This document shows, in pieces, positions 6,133 to 9,314 of a stretch of DNA of 9,314 nt. Made by a program: the position numbers and the translations under genes. A model generated the notes under the pieces. That model worked only from the letters and a program-made list of their open reading frames with translations. It made no database searches and was not told the DNA's origin. Position 1 is the stretch's first letter; the number at the start of each line of letters is the position of its first letter. Origin of the DNA: Nitrospinaceae bacterium (GTDB lineage: Bacteria; Nitrospinota; Nitrospinia; Nitrospinales; VA-1); the NCBI GenBank assembly GCA_016763735.1, contig JAESTE010000057.1, forward strand, positions 1 through 9,314. The letters are read 5' to 3'.

Positions 6133-6152
6133 CGGGTGTCACCCAACGGGTG
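6125..6152. repeat. Tandem pair of 14-bp palindromic units
   Basis: TCACCCAACGGGTG occurs twice in direct succession (6125-6138 and 6139-6152). Each unit is itself an inverted repeat, CACCC and GGGTG around AAC. The pair overlaps the candidate -35 box of the DUF4325-like gene. Confidence 0.85.
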
Positions 6153-6203
6153 CTTACGAGGCGAGACGGGTAGGGATCTGGATATTGACGATTGGCAACA
6201 ACT

Positions 6204-6275
6204 AAAAAAACCAACCCTCCCCCAGCCATCAAGCCCTCAAATGATCGGGCTTGAGTCCCTATGAAGGGAGGGGAG
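6204..6275 (-). terminator. Intrinsic terminator of the cyclophilin gene built on a palindromic repeat
   Basis: On the minus strand, about 10 bases after the cyclophilin stop, an outer stem CCCTCCC (6215-6221)/GGGAGGG (6266-6272) encloses a perfect 8-bp inner stem TCAAGCCC (6229-6236)/GGGCTTGA (6247-6254). A run of seven T follows (6204-6210). The outer part is a copy of the repeat seen again at 9185-9224, with the inner hairpin as an insertion. Confidence 0.75.
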
Positions 6276-6284
6276 TATCTTTGG

Positions 6285-6839
6285 CTAGCGACTTACAATT
6301 TTTACTGATTTTATTTCTATCCGGTCGTTTGGATTATCAGCGGAATCACGAGGAGAATTAACGATCTTATCCGCCACATCCATTCCACTGATAACTTTGC
6401 CAAATGCTGTGTATTGGCCATCTAGAAAATGAGAGTCTTTTACCACAATATAAAATTGTGAGCGTGCACTGTTCGGGTCTTGCGAGCGCGCCATGGAAAG
6501 AATGCCACGGTCATGCGGCGTATCATTGAACTCCGCATTAATCGTATAGCCCGGCCCACCCGTACCATGACTTGAACGGTCTTCACTTTTAGAGTTTGGA
6601 TCGCCACCCTGGATCATGAATCCAGGAATCACCCGATGAAAAATGGTTCCATCATAGTACCCTTTATTAGCCAGGTCCTTGAAATTTTTTGTATGACCTG
6701 GGGCCAGATCTTCCAGAAATTCCAGTTCAATATTTCCCAAGGTGGTTTCTATAACGGCTATTTCTCCACCTTGCGCGGCAGTCCCGGTCATTAATACTCC
6801 CATTAAACTTGCGGCAATGCCTTTAACAAAAATGTTCAT
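6285..6839 (-). CDS. Secreted cyclophilin-type peptidyl-prolyl cis-trans isomerase
   Basis: A 184-residue protein with a signal peptide (K6, hydrophobic 8-20, likely cleavage near AAQGG) and a full cyclophilin domain from 26 to the end, so it should help proteins fold in the periplasm by isomerising bonds before proline. Active-site motifs are FHRVIPGFMIQGGD (67-80, catalytic R69, Q77), MARSQDPNSARSQFYI (116-131, F129) and FLDGQYTAFGKVISGMDV (138-155). The tryptophan that gives cyclosporin sensitivity in human cyclophilin A is F138 here, as is usual in bacteria. GGAGG stands only three bases from the ATG, a short spacing. No extra domains. It is a single gene with its own terminator, divergent from the transglutaminase gene. 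Confidence 0.94.
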   Translation of the reverse strand: MNIFVKGIAASLMGVLMTGTAAQGGEIAVIETTLGNIELEFLEDLAPGHTKNFKDLANKGYYDGTIFHRVIPGFMIQGGDPNSKSEDRSSHGTGGPGYTINAEFNDTPHDRGILSMARSQDPNSARSQFYIVVKDSHFLDGQYTAFGKVISGMDVADKIVNSPRDSADNPNDRIEIKSVKIVSR

Positions 6840-6936
6840 GGAACCTCCAGATAAAATTAGCGATAATATTGGAATATTTTAAATAATTCATAGTCGGCTA
6901 CAACCGACTAAGGCCTTTAAAAAGAAATCATTCTAA
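6840..6936. promoter_or_regulatory. Divergent intergenic region with 7-bp inverted repeat
   Basis: The region serves both the cyclophilin and the transglutaminase genes. It holds TAGTCGG (6891-6897)/CCGACTA (6904-6910) around a 6-nt loop. For the cyclophilin, TTGTAG in that loop and TAAAAT 16 bases later on the minus strand make a weak promoter candidate overlapping the repeat. No good promoter is evident for the plus strand. Confidence 0.4.
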
Positions 6937-9006
6937 ATGATAGGATTTCGATTGTCAAACTTCAGCTTGAACCTTCGTACTGGTTTTCTCATCAGCAACT
7001 ACCTCCTTGCCGGATTGGCCCTGACCTGTCTGACATTGAGTGAGATTTTTTCTGTCTTAGCGGGAGGAATTCTTATTGCCGGATTGATCTATTGTTACGC
7101 GTTAGAATATCGTGCAATGATTCCTGTCGCTCCCTCAAAAAAATTTCCCAGATCTACCTGGGGCTTGCTGCTGGTGATTTCACTCTATCTTGGATTCGGC
7201 TTTCCCATTCTTAATCTGATATCAGGATTCCTAGTCTACCTACTTTATACCCGCTTCATTTTTAAAACAGAATTCAACGATTACCTGTACGGCTATCTCA
7301 TTGCTATCGTCTGCCTGTTAATCGGAGCCCTCTACGTCCAGGGCCTAGCCTTCGGTCTTATTTTTCTCGGCTTTTATCTGGTCTTGAGTTGGTGCCTGAT
7401 TTCTTACCACCTGATGGCGGAACAAGTTAGCAGTCGCAGTCCACCCAAACTATTTAAAAACCGTGGTAAAAACCAAAAACTCAATAAAACTTTATTAGGA
7501 TGGTCCACCGGACTGGTTGCTCTAAGTTTTATAATGACCGCTGTCATCTTCATCACCTTCCCTCGATTGGGACTGGGCTTCATTGCCTTGAACACGTCTT
7601 CTCCCCGCATCACCGGATTTTCGGATGTTGTCACACTCGGCGATGTCGGAAAAATAAAACAAAACTCATCGGTGGTGATGCGCATTGAATACACTCGAAA
7701 CGGTCAGCCTTACCGACCCAAGTCTCGCATCCTATGGCGCGGTGTGGTGCTAGACCATTACAACGGCAAGACCTGGAACTCCACCTTGAACAACGGATTC
7801 AGTCTGTCAAATAAACCGGGACAGGGACTCAGCCTGTTCAAGGTGCCCCGACCCACCGAGGTGGTTGAGCAAACCGTATATATGGAATCCTTTGATATTC
7901 CCTATTTGTTCACACATGGCATCCCGGTTTTTGTCGATGGCAATTTCACAAGACTGAACCTGGATCAGGGATTCGTTTTAAAAACCAATCGTGTACAGTC
8001 TGGCCCCAAAAAATATACGTTAGTCGCTGAAATATCTAATCCAAGTATGACCTATAGTCTTGCGCTTCCGCATCCCGATGACACTGTTTTTCCTGAACGG
8101 TTTTTGCAGCTTCCAGAAATCAGCACAGCCACAAAAAATTTAGCAGCAAACCTGACCCACTCTTCCAATTCAGCCCGAGAAAAAGCATTTAACATTCTCA
8201 ATCATTTCAGCGATTTTGGTTATACGCTGGAGATGAAAAACGATCCCGATAAAACCGCGCTGGAATATTTTCTATTCGATAGAAAAGAAGGACACTGTGA
8301 ATATTTTGCTTCTGCCATGGTCATTCTGCTTCGGGCAACCGGAGTGCCTGCCAGACTGGTCAACGGTTTTGTGGGTGTCGAGTGGCACGAATGGGGAAAC
8401 TACCTTATTATCCGCCAAAGCCATGCCCACTCCTGGGTAGAAGCTTATTTGCCTGGAGTGGGCTGGGCGGTGTTTGATCCTACCCCGCCAGACCCAACCC
8501 AAGCCACTGTCCCAGAACTCAACCCCCTGGCACGAACCCTCGATCTACTACGGATGAACTGGCAGCGTTATATCATCCGTTATTCCGTCAACGATCAAGC
8601 CAACATGATCCGGTTCTTCCGCTCCAGTGGACGCGATGCTATGGACTCGCTGAAAAACCTGACTTCATTGGAATGGAAAGATATATGGGTATCGAATCAA
8701 AAATGGACTTTGTTGATCCTGCTTGTAATGGTTGGCGGTATTATTCTTTTTAGAAAACGCGGGTTTTCACCGCAATCGTCGCAAGCGGTTTTACTGTATG
8801 AAGAATTGCAAAAGCGTCTTGAAAAGAACGGCATCAACATAAAACCCAATTGGACCGCGCGGGAACTACTGCACTCTGGCATCCCTGATCAAAAATTCAA
8901 ACAGGTCGAGCGTCTGATCGACTATTACGAAAAAGTTCGTTTCGGCAATAAACCGACTGACATGAATATCGAAAAAGAAATCAGAGCGGCACTAAGTTCC
9001 ATTTAG
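6937..9006 (+). CDS. TgpA-type membrane transglutaminase-like protein (DUF3488-transglutaminase-DUF4129)
   Basis: A 689-residue membrane protein. An N-terminal block of about six or seven hydrophobic segments (14-209, DUF3488-like) leads to an outer region of beta-rich sequence (225-400) and a transglutaminase/protease-like core. The triad is C454 in KEGHCEYFASAMVILLRATG, H498 in SHAHSWVEAY and D514 in VFDPTPP, and ARLVNGFVG (472-480) is also typical. One segment (590-605) crosses back, and a cytoplasmic DUF4129-like tail follows (617-670, YEELQKRLEK to DYYEKVRFG). The core faces the periplasm and probably acts on cell-envelope proteins or peptides. Homologues usually sit with a MoxR ATPase and a DUF58 protein, absent here. 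ATG 6937 has no ribosome binding site; a TTG at 6952 has TAGGA six bases before it and could be the true start, losing five residues. Confidence 0.9.
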   Translation: MIGFRLSNFSLNLRTGFLISNYLLAGLALTCLTLSEIFSVLAGGILIAGLIYCYALEYRAMIPVAPSKKFPRSTWGLLLVISLYLGFGFPILNLISGFLVYLLYTRFIFKTEFNDYLYGYLIAIVCLLIGALYVQGLAFGLIFLGFYLVLSWCLISYHLMAEQVSSRSPPKLFKNRGKNQKLNKTLLGWSTGLVALSFIMTAVIFITFPRLGLGFIALNTSSPRITGFSDVVTLGDVGKIKQNSSVVMRIEYTRNGQPYRPKSRILWRGVVLDHYNGKTWNSTLNNGFSLSNKPGQGLSLFKVPRPTEVVEQTVYMESFDIPYLFTHGIPVFVDGNFTRLNLDQGFVLKTNRVQSGPKKYTLVAEISNPSMTYSLALPHPDDTVFPERFLQLPEISTATKNLAANLTHSSNSAREKAFNILNHFSDFGYTLEMKNDPDKTALEYFLFDRKEGHCEYFASAMVILLRATGVPARLVNGFVGVEWHEWGNYLIIRQSHAHSWVEAYLPGVGWAVFDPTPPDPTQATVPELNPLARTLDLLRMNWQRYIIRYSVNDQANMIRFFRSSGRDAMDSLKNLTSLEWKDIWVSNQKWTLLILLVMVGGIILFRKRGFSPQSSQAVLLYEELQKRLEKNGINIKPNWTARELLHSGIPDQKFKQVERLIDYYEKVRFGNKPTDMNIEKEIRAALSSI

Positions 9007-9016
9007 CCTGCATATT

Positions 9017-9113
9017 GCAGAGCCCTCCGTCATCGCTGTAAAGGTCACGTAATTCGTTGATAAAAATCCGTAAAGTTTTTTGGTTTTTTCTGTTTAGAAC
9101 TGATGGGCTCTGC
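9017..9113. repeat. 9-bp inverted repeat after the transglutaminase gene
   Basis: GCAGAGCCC (9017-9025) and GGGCTCTGC (9105-9113) are perfect inverted copies 79 bp apart. The right one touches the longer palindromic repeat. The DNA between is T-rich but contains no gene. Confidence 0.5.
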
Positions 9114-9224
9114 TCCTCCCCTCTCATGAGGGGAGGCAAGGCGTAGCCGCAGAGGGGTGTGGATTTTTAATGTGAACTCACAATCCAACCCTCCCCTAAC
9201 CCCTCCCTATGAAGGGAGGGGAAG
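9111..9224. repeat. Composite palindromic repeat element (MITE/REP-like)
   Basis: Two perfect 9-bp hairpins lie at the ends: CCTCCCCTC (9115-9123)/GAGGGGAGG (9128-9136) with loop TCAT, and CCCCTCCCT (9200-9208)/AGGGAGGGG (9213-9221) with loop ATGA. The loops are reverse complements, so the arms look like inverted copies. Between them GGATT/AATCC (9161-9165 and 9182-9186) and AGGGG/CCCCT (9153-9157 and 9193-9197) make a central stem. The right arm recurs at 6211-6275. It carries no reading frame. Confidence 0.7.
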
Positions 9225-9246
9225 AGTTGTTAGTTTGGAGTGACCG

Positions 9247-9314
9247 ATGGATATTCTTGTGATCGAACAGGTTTGGGCAATTGTTTTGTTTTTGCTGGGA
9301 GCCTTTGTACTCAA
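9247..9314 (+). CDS. Start of an unidentified membrane protein (3' end outside window)
   Basis: Twenty-two codons are visible from the ATG at 9247, which has GGAG (9237-9240) six bases before it. The peptide starts MDILVIEQVWAIVLFLLGAF, a short acidic lead into a membrane segment. The family cannot be named from this. It lies 240 bases after the transglutaminase gene, separated by the palindromic element, so cotranscription is uncertain. Confidence 0.6.
   Translation, partial: MDILVIEQVWAIVLFLLGAFVL

Noticed and set aside
6081..6146. Longer start for the DUF4325-like gene at 6146
   Set aside because: The extra 22 codons read through the tandem palindrome and candidate promoter, and the ATG at 6080 has a much better ribosome binding site.
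6125..6152. Tandem palindromes as a CRISPR array
   Set aside because: Units are directly adjacent with no spacers, only two copies, and no cas gene is nearby.

Overview
The window looks like ordinary chromosome from a Gram-negative bacterium of moderate G+C content (mid-40s percent by eye). It has a lipid-anchored-electron-transport style secreted c-type cytochrome, secreted binding proteins, Shine-Dalgarno starts and sigma70-like promoters. The protein set and their flavour are compatible with Nitrospinota or a deltaproteobacterial relative, but that is a low-confidence impression and no gene here fixes the taxonomy.

Left part, minus strand: a phosphonate/phosphate-type ABC substrate-binding protein (PhnD family) runs off the left edge, starting at a TTG codon at 866. 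Behind it, a small secreted monohaem cytochrome c (984-1418) ends in a strong intrinsic terminator (933-970). The cytochrome is preceded by a consensus sigma70 promoter (1589-1616) and a leader of about 160 nt. A 646-nt gene-free stretch separates it from the next block.

Middle part, plus strand: a KamA-family radical SAM/PLP protein (2065-3231), a GT-C-type membrane glycosyltransferase (3309-5105) and a DJ-1/PfpI domain split over two overlapping frames (5109-5417 and 5414-5710). The last two are nearly contiguous (3-nt gap) and probably cotranscribed; the 77-nt gap after the KamA-family gene shows no terminator, so all may form one unit. The KamA-like enzyme lacks the two aspartates that bind the lysine side chain in true lysine 2,3-aminomutase and has an arginine at one of those positions, so its substrate is open.

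Right part: a small DUF4325-like (STAS-like) protein on the minus strand, with a tandem palindrome at its promoter, converges on the DJ-1 genes. A secreted cyclophilin (minus) and an orphan TgpA-type membrane transglutaminase (plus) diverge from a 97-nt region. Two copies of a CCCTCCC/GGGAGGG palindromic repeat lie at 6211-6275 and, in longer form, at 9111-9224. A membrane protein gene begins at 9247 and runs off the right edge.

I see no convincing new multi-gene system. The observations most worth following are the altered substrate pocket of the KamA-like enzyme, the broken DJ-1 gene and the palindromic repeat family.
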